Shown here piece by piece: positions 8,263 through 16,623 of a DNA stretch of 64,000 nt (its first letter is position 1; each line of letters starts with the position of its first letter). A model generated the notes under the pieces. It searched no databases. It worked only from the letters and a program-made list of their open reading frames with translations, and was not told the origin of the DNA. The stretch lies in assembly GCF_019931575.1 (NCBI RefSeq), contig NZ_CP082923.1, forward strand, positions 496,001 to 560,000, given 5' to 3'. This DNA comes from Caulobacter segnis. Lineage in GTDB: Bacteria; Pseudomonadota; Alphaproteobacteria; Caulobacterales; Caulobacteraceae. A program made the position numbers and the translations under genes.

Positions 8263-10017
8263 ATGAAGTCTCCGCTCGAGATCCTCCAGCCGCTGGGCCG
8301 GGCCCTGATGCTGCCGATCGCGGTGCTGCCGGTGGCGGGGCTGCTTCTGCGCCTGGGCCAGCCGGACCTCTTGAACATCGGCTTCATCGCCGCGGCCGGC
8401 GACGCGATCTTCTCCAACCTGGGTCTCCTCTTCGCCATCGGCGTGGCCGTGGGCCTGGCCCGCGAGAACAACGGCGCGGCGGGCCTGGCCGGGGTGGTCT
8501 GCTTCCTGATCGCCACCGAGGGGGCCAAGGCCCTGCTGCATGTCCCGGCCGAGACGACGGCGGGGCTGATCACCGCCCATGCGGATCTGGCCGGCGCGGC
8601 CTACAAGGCCAAGGCCCTGGCCAAGCTCAGCGTGCCGATCGGCATTCTCTCGGGCGTGATCGGCGGCCTGTTCTACAACCGCTTCTCAGGCTTCAAGCTG
8701 CCCGAGTACCTGGCCTTCTTCAGCGGCCGGCGCTTCGTGCCGATCGTCTCGGGCCTGGCGGGTCTCTTGATGGCCGTGCTGATCGGCTGGGGCTATGACG
8801 CCATCAACGGCGGCGTCGACGCCGCCAGCCGGGCCATCGTCGGCTCGGGCGAGCTGGGCCTGCTGGTCTACGGGTTCTTGAACCGCATCCTGATCGTCAC
8901 CGGCCTGCACCACATCCTCAACAACATCGCCTGGTTCGTGGTGGGCGACTTCCATGGGGCCACCGGGGACCTGCGGCGCTTCTTCGCCGGCGACCCCAAC
9001 GCCGGCGGCTTCATGAGCGGCTTCTTCCCGGTGATGATGTTTGGCCTGCCGGCCGCCTGCCTGGCCATGTACCACACCGCCCGGCCCGAGAAGCGCAAGG
9101 CCGTGGGCGGCATGCTGGTCTCCCTGGCCCTAACCTCGTTCCTGACCGGGGTGACCGAGCCGATCGAGTTCTCGTTCATGTTCCTGGCCCCGGCGCTCTA
9201 CGCCGTGCACGCCATCCTGACGGGCGTGTCGATGGCCCTGATGAACGCCCTGCATGTGAAGCTGGGCTTCACCTTCTCGGCGGGGCTGTTCGACTATGTG
9301 CTCAACTTCGGCAAGGCGACCAATCCGCTCTGGCTGCTGCCGATCGGGGCGGTCTATGCGGGGGTCTATTACGGGCTCTTCCGGTTCTTCATCCAGACGC
9401 TGAACCTCAAGACCCCCGGCCGCGAGGACGACGACCTGGCCGCGCCGGCCATCGTCGCCACCGGCGGCGGGCGCGGGGCCGACTTCGTCCAGGCCCTGGG
9501 CGGGGCCGGCAACCTGACTTCCGTCGACGCCTGCACCACCCGCCTGCGCCTGATCGTCGCCGACCAGGCCGCCGTCAGCGAACCGGCGCTCAAGGCCCTC
9601 GGCGCGCGGGGGATCGTCAAGCCCTCCGACAAGGCGCTGCAAGTCGTCCTCGGCCCCATCGCCGACGCCGTCGCCGGCGAGATCCGCGCGGCCCTCAGCC
9701 AGGGAAATGCGGGCGGCCAGGCGGCCCGGCCCGCCGTCCAGCCAGCCAAGCCCGCGCCGTCCCAGCTCCCCACCGTCGAGGACGACCGCAAGGCCCAGGC
9801 CCTCCTCGCCGCCCTCGGCGGGGCGGGGAACCTCAAGGCCGTCGGAACCTGCTACAGCCGCCTGCGCGTCGTCGTCGCCGACCCCGCCGCCGTCGACGAG
9901 CAAGCCCTCCACGCCGCCGGCCTCCGAGGCCTCGTCCGCGTCGGCGACCACGCCCTCCACATCGTCCTCGGTCCCACAGCCGAACGCGTCGCAGAGGCGA
10001 TCAACTGCATGATCTAG
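8263..10017 (+). CDS. nagE: PTS N-acetylglucosamine permease EIIC with two EIIB domains
   Basis: The 584-residue inner-membrane permease imports GlcNAc and phosphorylates it to GlcNAc-6-phosphate. The EIIC part (about 1-385) has about ten hydrophobic segments and the conserved GLHHILNN and GVTEPIEF motifs of the glucose/GlcNAc class. It is followed by two EIIB domains, about 405-478 and about 510-584. The first has C424 in DACTTRLRL, the second C530 in GTCYSRLRV; both keep the phosphorylatable Cys and the RLR that follows. The usual NagE has one EIIB. The EIIA, HPr and EI functions come from the fusion protein 5 nt upstream. An internal duplication is the simplest explanation; the second copy has diverged (Y for T at Cys+1). 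Confidence 0.93.
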   Translation: MKSPLEILQPLGRALMLPIAVLPVAGLLLRLGQPDLLNIGFIAAAGDAIFSNLGLLFAIGVAVGLARENNGAAGLAGVVCFLIATEGAKALLHVPAETTAGLITAHADLAGAAYKAKALAKLSVPIGILSGVIGGLFYNRFSGFKLPEYLAFFSGRRFVPIVSGLAGLLMAVLIGWGYDAINGGVDAASRAIVGSGELGLLVYGFLNRILIVTGLHHILNNIAWFVVGDFHGATGDLRRFFAGDPNAGGFMSGFFPVMMFGLPAACLAMYHTARPEKRKAVGGMLVSLALTSFLTGVTEPIEFSFMFLAPALYAVHAILTGVSMALMNALHVKLGFTFSAGLFDYVLNFGKATNPLWLLPIGAVYAGVYYGLFRFFIQTLNLKTPGREDDDLAAPAIVATGGGRGADFVQALGGAGNLTSVDACTTRLRLIVADQAAVSEPALKALGARGIVKPSDKALQVVLGPIADAVAGEIRAALSQGNAGGQAARPAVQPAKPAPSQLPTVEDDRKAQALLAALGGAGNLKAVGTCYSRLRVVVADPAAVDEQALHAAGLRGLVRVGDHALHIVLGPTAERVAEAINCMI

Positions 10018-10150
10018 CGGAGCTTCCGTCCACGTTGAGAGGGCGATCAGTCGCAGGCCGAGCGGGGCGGCGAATAACCCACCCTTCATGTTTTCGCGCG
10101 ACCCCTAGGGCCTGACGCCCCGGTTCCGAGGCGAAGACAGAAAGTCTGGA

Positions 10151-13021
10151 ATGGCCGCAGAAATCGCCGAGACCGAGATCGCGACCCTGCGCGCGCGGCT
10201 CGACCGCATGACCCGCCTGGCCACGGCCCAGACGGCGCTGTCGGAAGCGGGCCTGGACCTCGACGCCTTCATGCAGGCCATCGTCGAGCACCTGGCCGAG
10301 CTGACCGGCGCCAAGGGGGCGATCGTCGAGCTGGTCGACGGCGGCGACCTCGTCTATCGCGCCGCGACGGACCGGGTCCTGATCGGCACGCGCCTGAAGC
10401 GCGACAACAGTTTCTCGGGCCTGTGCGTGGCCACCGCCGAGGTGCTGGTCTGCGCCGACGCCTTCGCCGACGACCGGGTCGACCGCGAGGCCTGCGTCCA
10501 GGTCGGGGTGGGCTCGATGATCTGCGCGCCGCTGATGCACGCGGCCGAGGCCCTGGGCGTGCTGAAGGTGTTCTCCGAGCACAAGGCCGCCTTCGCCGAC
10601 GAGGACATCGAGATCCTGCGGGTCCTGGCCTCGATGCTGGGCGCGCAGATGTCGCGCCAGCTGGAGTTCCAGCACCGCGAGCGCCTGCTGGCCGAGAAGA
10701 CCCAGGCCCTGGAATGCGCCGCCTGGGAGGCCCAGCAGCGCGCGGCCCAGGAGGAGCTGTTCGAGACGGCCTTCCACGATGCGCCGATCGGCATGGCCCT
10801 GGGCGATCTCGACGGGCGGATCGTCAAGGTCAACGGCGTCTTCTGCGACATCATCGGCTATTCGCCGGAAGAGGCGCGGACGCTGGACTTTCGCGCGGTT
10901 ACGCATCCGGACGATCTTGAGTCCAGCCAGAGCTATATGAGCCAGCTGCTGGGCGGCGAGATCAAGCGCCACCAGGCCGAGAAGCGCTACATTCGCAAGG
11001 ACGGCTCGGTGATCCGGGTGCAGCTGTCGGTGTCGCTGGCCCGGGGCGAGGACGGCCGCCCCAAGCACTTCATCGGCCAGATCCAGGACCTGACCGACCA
11101 GCGGGCCATCGAGAACCGCTATCGGCTGATGGCCGAGAACGCGACCGACATCATCGTCACCACCGACATGCAGGGGCTGGCGACCTTCGTCTCGCCGGCC
11201 TGCGAGGCGGTGACCGGCTATGCGCCCGAGGACATCCTGGGCCGCTCGTCTCTGCCGATCACCCACCCGGACGACGTCGAGCCGGTGCGCGACGCCTTCG
11301 GTCGCCTGATCGCCGGCCAGCCGATCGACCGGGTGCGCTGGCGCGTGCGCCACAAGCGCACCGGCGAATGGACCTGGCTGGAATCCAACCCGGTCCTGAT
11401 CCGCGACGAGATCTCGGGCGCGCCGACCGGCTATCTGGACGTGCTGCGCGACGTCACCGCCCAGAAGGCCCAGGAGGACGCCCTGGCCCAGGCCCGCCTG
11501 GACGCCGAGGCCGCGACCCGCTCCAAGGCCGAGTTCCTGGCCAACATGTCCCACGAGCTGCGCACGCCGCTGAACAGCATTATCGGCTTCACCCGCCTGC
11601 TGACCGAGAGCCGGGGTCTCACCGCCGAGGACCAGCGGCGCGTCGAGCTGGTGCACGGCGCCGGCCAGGCGCTGCACGCCGTCATCGACAACGTGCTGGA
11701 CTTCTCGAAACTGGAGGCCGCGGCGCTGGAGCTGCACGCCGCGCCCTTCGACCTGGCCGAGATGCTGCGCCAGGCGGTGGCCATGCTGGAGCCGCAGGCC
11801 GCGGCCAAGGATCTGCGCCTGCGCGCCATGATCGACGCCGATGCGCCGGCCAGCGTCGTCGGCGACGCCGGCCGCCTCCGCCAGGTGCTGCTGAACCTGC
11901 TGTCCAACGCCGTGAAGTTCACCGCCAGGGGCGGCGTCACCGCCAGCCTGACGCGGGTGGGCGGCGACGCGGCCGCGCCGCGCCTGCGGGTCGAGATCAT
12001 CGACACGGGCGTGGGAATCGCCGAGGCCAAGCAGGCCGGCATCTTCAACCGTTTCGTCCAGGCCGGGTCGTCGGTCTCGGCCCACTACGGCGGCACGGGC
12101 CTGGGCCTAGCCATCTCGCATCAGCTGATCAGCCTGATGGGCGGCGAGATCGGGGTCGAGAGCCGTCCGGGCGCGGGCTCGACCTTCTGGTTCGAGCTGG
12201 CCCTGCCCGCCGCCGGATCGCGCTCCGGCGCCCAGGCCGCGCCGGCCGCCCAGCCGCCGCGCCTGTCGGGCCGTCGCATCCTGGTGGTCGACGACGTCGA
12301 ACTGAATCGCGAACTGATGCTCGCCCTGCTCAGCAAGTATGGCTGCGAGGTCGGGCTGGCCGAGGACGGCGCCCAGGCCATCGAGGCCCTGCGCGCGGGC
12401 GCCTTCGAGCTGGTGCTGATGGACTGCCAGATGCCGGTCATGGACGGCTTCGCGGCCACCCAGACGATCCGCGCCTCGGGCGAGGCGTTCGCCGATATCC
12501 CGATCGTGGCCTTGACCGCCAGCGCCCAGCCCGAACACCTGGCCCGCTGCCAGGCGGCGGGCATGAACGCCCATCTGACCAAGCCCCTCAATCCCGGGGC
12601 GCTGGAGGCGGTGCTGGAGACGGTGTTCAGGGCCGCGCCAGCGCCGGCCAGCGCCGAACCGGAGCGCGACGCCGGCGAGGAGGCGCGCCGCTACCTGGTC
12701 GAGTCGATGGGCGCGGCCGCCGTTCGCTCGCTGCTGGCCATCCTGGTGGCCCAGATGGAGAACCGCTTCGCCCAGACCGACGCCCGCACCGTGCGCGAGG
12801 ACGCCCACGCCCTGGCCGGTTCGTCGGGCATGATGGGCTTCCTGGAGCTGTCCAGGACCTGCCAAGCCCTGGAGGCCGCCATCGACGCCGGCGACGATCA
12901 TCAGGCGGCCCTGGATTTGACGCGCGGCCTCGTCTCGCGAACCATCGGGGTCGCCCGGCGTTGGGAGGTGGAGCTCGCCGCCGTCGCCGTAGCGCCGCCG
13001 CGGCGACAAATGCTGCACTGA
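10151..13021 (+). CDS. Hybrid sensor histidine kinase: GAF-PAS-PAS-HisKA-HATPase-REC-Hpt
   Basis: This 956-residue protein has no membrane segments and is likely a cytoplasmic sensor. Domains in order: GAF (about 25-175), short coiled linker, PAS (about 200-315), PAS (about 320-445), HisKA with phospho-acceptor H468 in ANMSHELRTPL, HATPase_c (about 565-690, with NAVKF and GTGLGLAIS), receiver (about 708-825) with D758 in LMDCQMPVMDG, and Hpt (about 845-945) with H886 in DAHALAGSSGMMG. A full internal phosphorelay is therefore present. It starts 133 bp after the nagE stop and lies 12 nt upstream of a stand-alone receiver that is the obvious partner. The signal is unknown; the GAF and PAS domains could bind small ligands, haem or flavin, but nothing in the sequence decides this. 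Confidence 0.93.
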   Translation: MAAEIAETEIATLRARLDRMTRLATAQTALSEAGLDLDAFMQAIVEHLAELTGAKGAIVELVDGGDLVYRAATDRVLIGTRLKRDNSFSGLCVATAEVLVCADAFADDRVDREACVQVGVGSMICAPLMHAAEALGVLKVFSEHKAAFADEDIEILRVLASMLGAQMSRQLEFQHRERLLAEKTQALECAAWEAQQRAAQEELFETAFHDAPIGMALGDLDGRIVKVNGVFCDIIGYSPEEARTLDFRAVTHPDDLESSQSYMSQLLGGEIKRHQAEKRYIRKDGSVIRVQLSVSLARGEDGRPKHFIGQIQDLTDQRAIENRYRLMAENATDIIVTTDMQGLATFVSPACEAVTGYAPEDILGRSSLPITHPDDVEPVRDAFGRLIAGQPIDRVRWRVRHKRTGEWTWLESNPVLIRDEISGAPTGYLDVLRDVTAQKAQEDALAQARLDAEAATRSKAEFLANMSHELRTPLNSIIGFTRLLTESRGLTAEDQRRVELVHGAGQALHAVIDNVLDFSKLEAAALELHAAPFDLAEMLRQAVAMLEPQAAAKDLRLRAMIDADAPASVVGDAGRLRQVLLNLLSNAVKFTARGGVTASLTRVGGDAAAPRLRVEIIDTGVGIAEAKQAGIFNRFVQAGSSVSAHYGGTGLGLAISHQLISLMGGEIGVESRPGAGSTFWFELALPAAGSRSGAQAAPAAQPPRLSGRRILVVDDVELNRELMLALLSKYGCEVGLAEDGAQAIEALRAGAFELVLMDCQMPVMDGFAATQTIRASGEAFADIPIVALTASAQPEHLARCQAAGMNAHLTKPLNPGALEAVLETVFRAAPAPASAEPERDAGEEARRYLVESMGAAAVRSLLAILVAQMENRFAQTDARTVREDAHALAGSSGMMGFLELSRTCQALEAAIDAGDDHQAALDLTRGLVSRTIGVARRWEVELAAVAVAPPRRQMLH

Positions 13022-13033
13022 GGAGTTTGGTCC

Positions 13034-13471
13034 GTGCCCGCGTCCCATGCCGTGCTGGTGATCGATGACGACGCCATCGTGCGCCAGTTCGTCGAGCTGG
13101 TCCTGACCCAGGCCGGCTACAACGTCTCCTCGGTCGCGACCGGCGAGCTGGGCATCAAGGCCTTGCAGACGGCCCGCTGGGACCTGGTGCTGCTGGACAT
13201 CAACATCCCCGACATGACCGGGCTGGATGTGCTGCGCCTGTTGCGCAAGTACCAGAAGGTCAAGGCGGCGGTGATGATGATGACCGCGCGGGGCGACCTC
13301 TCGACCGTGCGCGAAGCCATGGAGAGCGGGGCCGACGGCTACCTGGTCAAGCCGTTCGGGCCGAAGGACCTGCTCAAGCGGGTCGAGGCCATGCTGAACC
13401 CCGAGAAGTTCCGCGCCGTCCCCAAGGACCCCATGAAGGACGACGGTTACCCGCCTATTCAGCTGGACTGA
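13034..13471 (+). CDS. Single-domain response regulator
   Basis: The 145-residue protein is one receiver domain with a short tail and no DNA-binding output domain. It keeps the acidic pocket (IDDDA, residues about 9-13), phospho-acceptor D55 in LLDINIPDMTG, the conserved Thr in MMTARG and the Lys in LVKPFGP. It starts with GTG, with GAGG just upstream, 12 nt after the hybrid kinase, so the two are co-transcribed. It probably receives phosphate from the Hpt domain of that kinase and acts through protein contacts, as CpdR- or DivK-type receivers do. It is not DivK itself as far as I can tell. Its stop codon directly abuts the stop of the convergent methyltransferase gene. Confidence 0.9.
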   Translation: MPASHAVLVIDDDAIVRQFVELVLTQAGYNVSSVATGELGIKALQTARWDLVLLDINIPDMTGLDVLRLLRKYQKVKAAVMMMTARGDLSTVREAMESGADGYLVKPFGPKDLLKRVEAMLNPEKFRAVPKDPMKDDGYPPIQLD

Positions 13472-14299
13472 TCACCAGCTGAGATACAGCGCCTCGGACA
13501 CCGTCTCCACCGGGCCGTTCAGGACCTTGGCGACGGCGGAATAGCCGCTGACCAGGGACAGCCTGCGCCTATAGAGCGCCGGCGGAACCTCCGCGCGATA
13601 CACCGTCTGGCCCCGCCGGCCGTCGAACGACAGGGCCCAGCGCACGTCGCGCCGGTTCAGCTGGTCCAGCGCTGCGAACAGGGCCGCCTCGTCGATGCCG
13701 CCGATATAGCGCTGGTAGGTCCCGGCATAGGGTGGGTCCAGATAGACGAAGTCGCCGGCCCGGGTCTCGGCCAGGGCCTCGCGATAGTCGCGGGCGGCGA
13801 ACGCCACGCCCTGGATCCGCGCCGACCAAGCCTGGACGGCCTTGGCGAAGCGCGCGGGCAGCATGCCGCGTCGCGACAGGTGGAACGAGTTGTTGAAGTC
13901 GCCGTCCTGGCTGAAGCGGACGATGCCGTTGACGCAGGTGCGCATCAGGAAGTTCAGGTCGGCGGGGCGCTTGTCGGCGTTGAAGCGCTCGCGCACCGCG
14001 TAGAAATAGCCCGGCCCGTCGTCCCGCAGCCGCCGCCACTGCTCGGCGTAGTCGGCGACCAGATGGTCCGGCTCGGCCTGGACCATGCGCCAGAAGCCGA
14101 TCAGCGGGGCGTAGAGGTCGCTGGCCGCCGCGCCTCCGCCGGCCAGGTGATAGAGCACCGCGCCGCCGCCCAGGAATGGCTCGACATAGCGCGCGTGCGG
14201 CGGCGCCAGGCGCGCGATCTCTGCCGCCTGGCTGCGCTTGCTGCCGGTCCACTTCAGGATCGAGGGGACCGCGCCGGCGGCCGGGCGCCTTTCCTTCAT
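13472..14299 (-). CDS. Dam-like (D12 class) DNA adenine N6-methyltransferase, apparently orphan
   Basis: This 275-residue protein belongs to the D12/Dam class. The N-terminal SILKWTGSKR and the SAM-binding FLGGGAVLYHL are the first motif, and D188PPYAG is the catalytic DPPY motif; ALSFDGRRG follows. The ATG at 14299 is preferred, since the longer reading begins with a TTG. No restriction endonuclease gene is adjacent, so it looks solitary. Enzymes of this class often methylate GATC, but target recognition cannot be read from sequence. Caulobacter is known for the unrelated CcrM (GANTC), so a second adenine methyltransferase is worth noting. It is convergent with the receiver gene with no gap; the two stops together read TGATCA. 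Confidence 0.88.
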   Translation of the reverse strand: MKERRPAAGAVPSILKWTGSKRSQAAEIARLAPPHARYVEPFLGGGAVLYHLAGGGAAASDLYAPLIGFWRMVQAEPDHLVADYAEQWRRLRDDGPGYFYAVRERFNADKRPADLNFLMRTCVNGIVRFSQDGDFNNSFHLSRRGMLPARFAKAVQAWSARIQGVAFAARDYREALAETRAGDFVYLDPPYAGTYQRYIGGIDEAALFAALDQLNRRDVRWALSFDGRRGQTVYRAEVPPALYRRRLSLVSGYSAVAKVLNGPVETVSEALYLSW

Positions 14300-14383
14300 G
14301 GCGCGGCCTCGATCGGCGCTTCCTTGCAATTAGAGGTAGATATTTCGTTCAGCAATTTGAGGGCTAATCCAATAGGTGTGGGT

Positions 14384-14414
14384 GCTCGGGTTCGTGTCCC
14401 GAGTTTGCCCGAGC
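14384..14414 (+). promoter_or_regulatory. Alternative stem-loops upstream of the TTG-start gene
   Basis: CTCGGG at 14385-14390 can pair with CCCGAG at 14398-14403, or, extended to GCTCGGG (14384-14390), with CCCGAGC at 14408-14414. The two structures are mutually exclusive. They lie in an AT-richer stretch 30-60 nt before a gene with a TTG start, so they could control translation or attenuation. The pairing is seen directly; the function is a guess. Confidence 0.3.
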
Positions 14415-14443
14415 GACGGTTGGGGCGTCGTCGGAGTGATGAT

Positions 14444-14821
14444 TTGATTAGCTACGATCTCGATGAGGCGCGAAAGGTCCTTCGCCTCGACCTGAGAAAG
14501 GTCCGGAAGGCCGACATCGCCATGACCTGGACCATCGATCTGGTCCGGCGCCGGCCAAGTCTTTGCCAGTGGGATTGGATCGTCGATTTCCGGGGAGCGT
14601 TCGACGACGACGCCGAGGCGTACCATCTGTCCCGCGTGGCGGCCGCCTTCACCATGCCGCGCGAACCGGCCTGGAGCCTGCTGATCAGCCTCGATCCGTA
14701 TCTCTATCTGTGGGCCCAGGCCATGGATGCGCAGTTTCCGAACCGCAAGCACCTGGTCGTCACGACTCGGGAAGAAGCCGACCTGAAACTGAGGCAGGTC
14801 CGCCGCGCGGTGATCGCCTAG
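14444..14821 (+). CDS. Conserved small hypothetical protein
   Basis: I do not recognise a named family. A TTG at 14444 is the best start: GGAG lies 7 nt upstream, the reading frame is closed by other stops nearby, and the next in-frame Met (MTWTIDL) is 26 codons later. The product is about 125 residues, soluble, Trp-rich (WTIDL, WDWIVDFRG, AWSLL, LYLWAQ) and ends in a basic helix. Alternation of beta-like (HLVVTTREEAD) and helical parts suggests a small alpha/beta fold, perhaps of the STAS or SpoIIAA kind, but this is only an impression. It is divergent from the methyltransferase gene and followed by a minus-strand tRNA. Confidence 0.65.
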   Translation: MISYDLDEARKVLRLDLRKVRKADIAMTWTIDLVRRRPSLCQWDWIVDFRGAFDDDAEAYHLSRVAAAFTMPREPAWSLLISLDPYLYLWAQAMDAQFPNRKHLVVTTREEADLKLRQVRRAVIA

Positions 14822-14928
14822 TCGATCGCGGCGTCCGGCGCGCCGGAAAGGCCGGTCACGGGGCGCGGCAACGCGACGCCCAAGCGGCCTTGGGCGCGGG
14901 CTCGGATTTCACATGTCGTGAGGGATGG

Positions 14929-15018
<90 letters not shown>

Positions 15019-15121
15019 AGGCCGCCGTTCCGAGAGGCTTTTGAGCCTCCCGAGGTCGAGGGCGCGATACCTAGCGGCGTCGCCGCCGGGACGCAAGCCC
15101 CTCCACCAAGCTTTTTCGCCT

Positions 15122-15541
15122 TCAGACTTTTGGTCGCAGAATCATCTGGGTGCAGCGGAAAAGCGCGATGGTCTTTCCGGTCGCCTCGTCGGTCACGACC
15201 GCGTCCCAGACCTGGGTGTTGCGGCCGCCGTGGGCCAGTTTGGCCTCGACCGCCACGCCGCCCTCGCGGACCGTGCCCAGGAAGTTCGACTTCAGTTCGA
15301 TGGTGGTGAAGCCCGTCCCGCCCTCGGGCAGGGAGACGACGCAGCCGTAGCCGGCGGCCGAGTCGGCCAGGGCGATGACGCTGGCCGCGTGCAGGTAGCC
15401 GTTGGGCGCCATGTGCCGCTTGTCGACGTCGAAGCGGCCCTTCACCAGGCCCGGCTTGGCCTCCAGCCACTGCAGGCCCAGGAGGTCGGGCAAGGAGCCG
15501 GCTTGGCCGGCGGTCAGGGCGGCGCTGAAGTCTTCGGCCAC
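15122..15541 (-). CDS. PaaI-family (hotdog fold) acyl-CoA thioesterase
   Basis: The 139-residue protein hydrolyses acyl-CoA or aryl-CoA thioesters. Family marks are the N-terminal LPDLLGLQWLEAKPGLVKGRF strand-helix part, the active-site loop MAPNGYLHAASVIALADSA and the strand TTIELKSNFLG. I prefer the GTG at 15541, because GGAGAG lies 7 nt upstream; a GTG at 15556 in the same frame would add five residues. It stands alone between the tRNA and the metallo-hydrolase-like gene, all on the minus strand, with a 145-nt gap upstream. The substrate is not predictable. Confidence 0.85.
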   Translation of the reverse strand: MAEDFSAALTAGQAGSLPDLLGLQWLEAKPGLVKGRFDVDKRHMAPNGYLHAASVIALADSAAGYGCVVSLPEGGTGFTTIELKSNFLGTVREGGVAVEAKLAHGGRNTQVWDAVVTDEATGKTIALFRCTQMILRPKV

Positions 15542-15686
15542 GGATCGTCTCTCCACAAGGTTCGCGTGCGAAACTTATGCGGCGAGCGCGGCGGCGCCAA
15601 GTCCGTTTTCAAAAAGAACGGATTTCCGAGCATTTTTCAGACGAAGTGGAAGCTGGTTCGTCGTCAGAAGATGCGTCGAGCAAAGA

Positions 15687-16529
15687 CTAGAGTTTGCTCA
15701 GGTCGACCGGCGGGAAGCGGGGACCGCTTTTGGGCTCCGACGGCAGCTTGCCGGCGCGGATGGCCACCCGCAGGGCGGCGCCGGCCAGCACCGGATCGGG
15801 CAGGAAGGCGTCGGCGGCGGTGCGCAGGGCGATGAAGTCCAGCCGGTCGATCTTGTCGTTCAGCTGGATGTTGGCGGCCTTCTCCTCGGCGATCGTCGAC
15901 TCGAAGGTCTCGGCCGCGCTGACGCCCGGCAGGACGCGGGTCTGCGGCGACAGCTTGAGGACCTTGCGGGCGTCGTCCCAGGCCTTGCCGGCGTCGGCGC
16001 CGGGGACGTCGCAGCGGCCCGCGCCCTCGGCGGGGGCCAGCAGCAGGTCGCCGGTGAAGAGGGCGTCGCCCAGCTTGTAGGCGACCGCGCCGGGCAGGCG
16101 GCCGGTCAGGGCGATGGCGGTGATCTCGAGGCCGCCCATCGGCAGGGCCTCCCCGTCCTGGGCCAGCTTGTCGAAATCCCAGCCGTCCAGGTCGACCATG
16201 CTCTCGCCCAGCTTGGGGGCCAGGCGCTTGAGGCTGTCGACGACGCGGGCGCCGATGCAGACCGAGGCGCCGGTCTCGTATTTTACATGGCCGGCGGCCG
16301 AGATGTGACCGGTGTGCAGGCCGGTTTCCAGGATCCAGGTCGGACCCAGGTCGCGGGCGCGGATCTCGGCGATGATCCGGTTGATGAAACTGGCGTCCAC
16401 GGTCTCGGTGGCGGGATCGAAATCCAGAACAGGATCGACGATGGCGCAGAGATAGGTGGCGGGATCGACGATCAGATAGGTCACCGTCCCCGTCGTGGGA
16501 TGGCGGTATGCGATGATTTCCGGCTGCAT
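15687..16529 (-). CDS. Metallo-beta-lactamase-fold protein with lost metal ligands (persulfide-dioxygenase-like)
   Basis: The 280-residue protein aligns by eye along its full length with ETHE1/Blh-type persulfide dioxygenases: TYLIVDP near the N-terminus, the ILET...H strand, GDALFTGDLLL, the GRCDVPGADA segment and the TIAEEKAANIQL tail. The metal-binding motif HxHxDH, however, reads G70-L-H72-T-G74-H75, so the first His and the Asp are Gly. The region expected to hold TPGHT reads LTGRLPG, and the last His loop reads LPGVSAAE. Only two of the motif's ligands and the Asp of TGD remain. The protein is intact and of normal length, so it is probably a folded pseudoenzyme or one with altered metal use, not a decaying gene. 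The ATG at 16529 is chosen over TTG one codon earlier. Confidence 0.82.
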   Translation of the reverse strand: MQPEIIAYRHPTTGTVTYLIVDPATYLCAIVDPVLDFDPATETVDASFINRIIAEIRARDLGPTWILETGLHTGHISAAGHVKYETGASVCIGARVVDSLKRLAPKLGESMVDLDGWDFDKLAQDGEALPMGGLEITAIALTGRLPGAVAYKLGDALFTGDLLLAPAEGAGRCDVPGADAGKAWDDARKVLKLSPQTRVLPGVSAAETFESTIAEEKAANIQLNDKIDRLDFIALRTAADAFLPDPVLAGAALRVAIRAGKLPSEPKSGPRFPPVDLSKL

Positions 16530-16623
16530 CAATCTGCCTCAGACGCCCGAGGCAGGCACCATGACGGCCAAGCCGTTAAACATCCGCGAACGGCGGCGAG
16601 ACTTTTCGACGAATTCGCGACGA

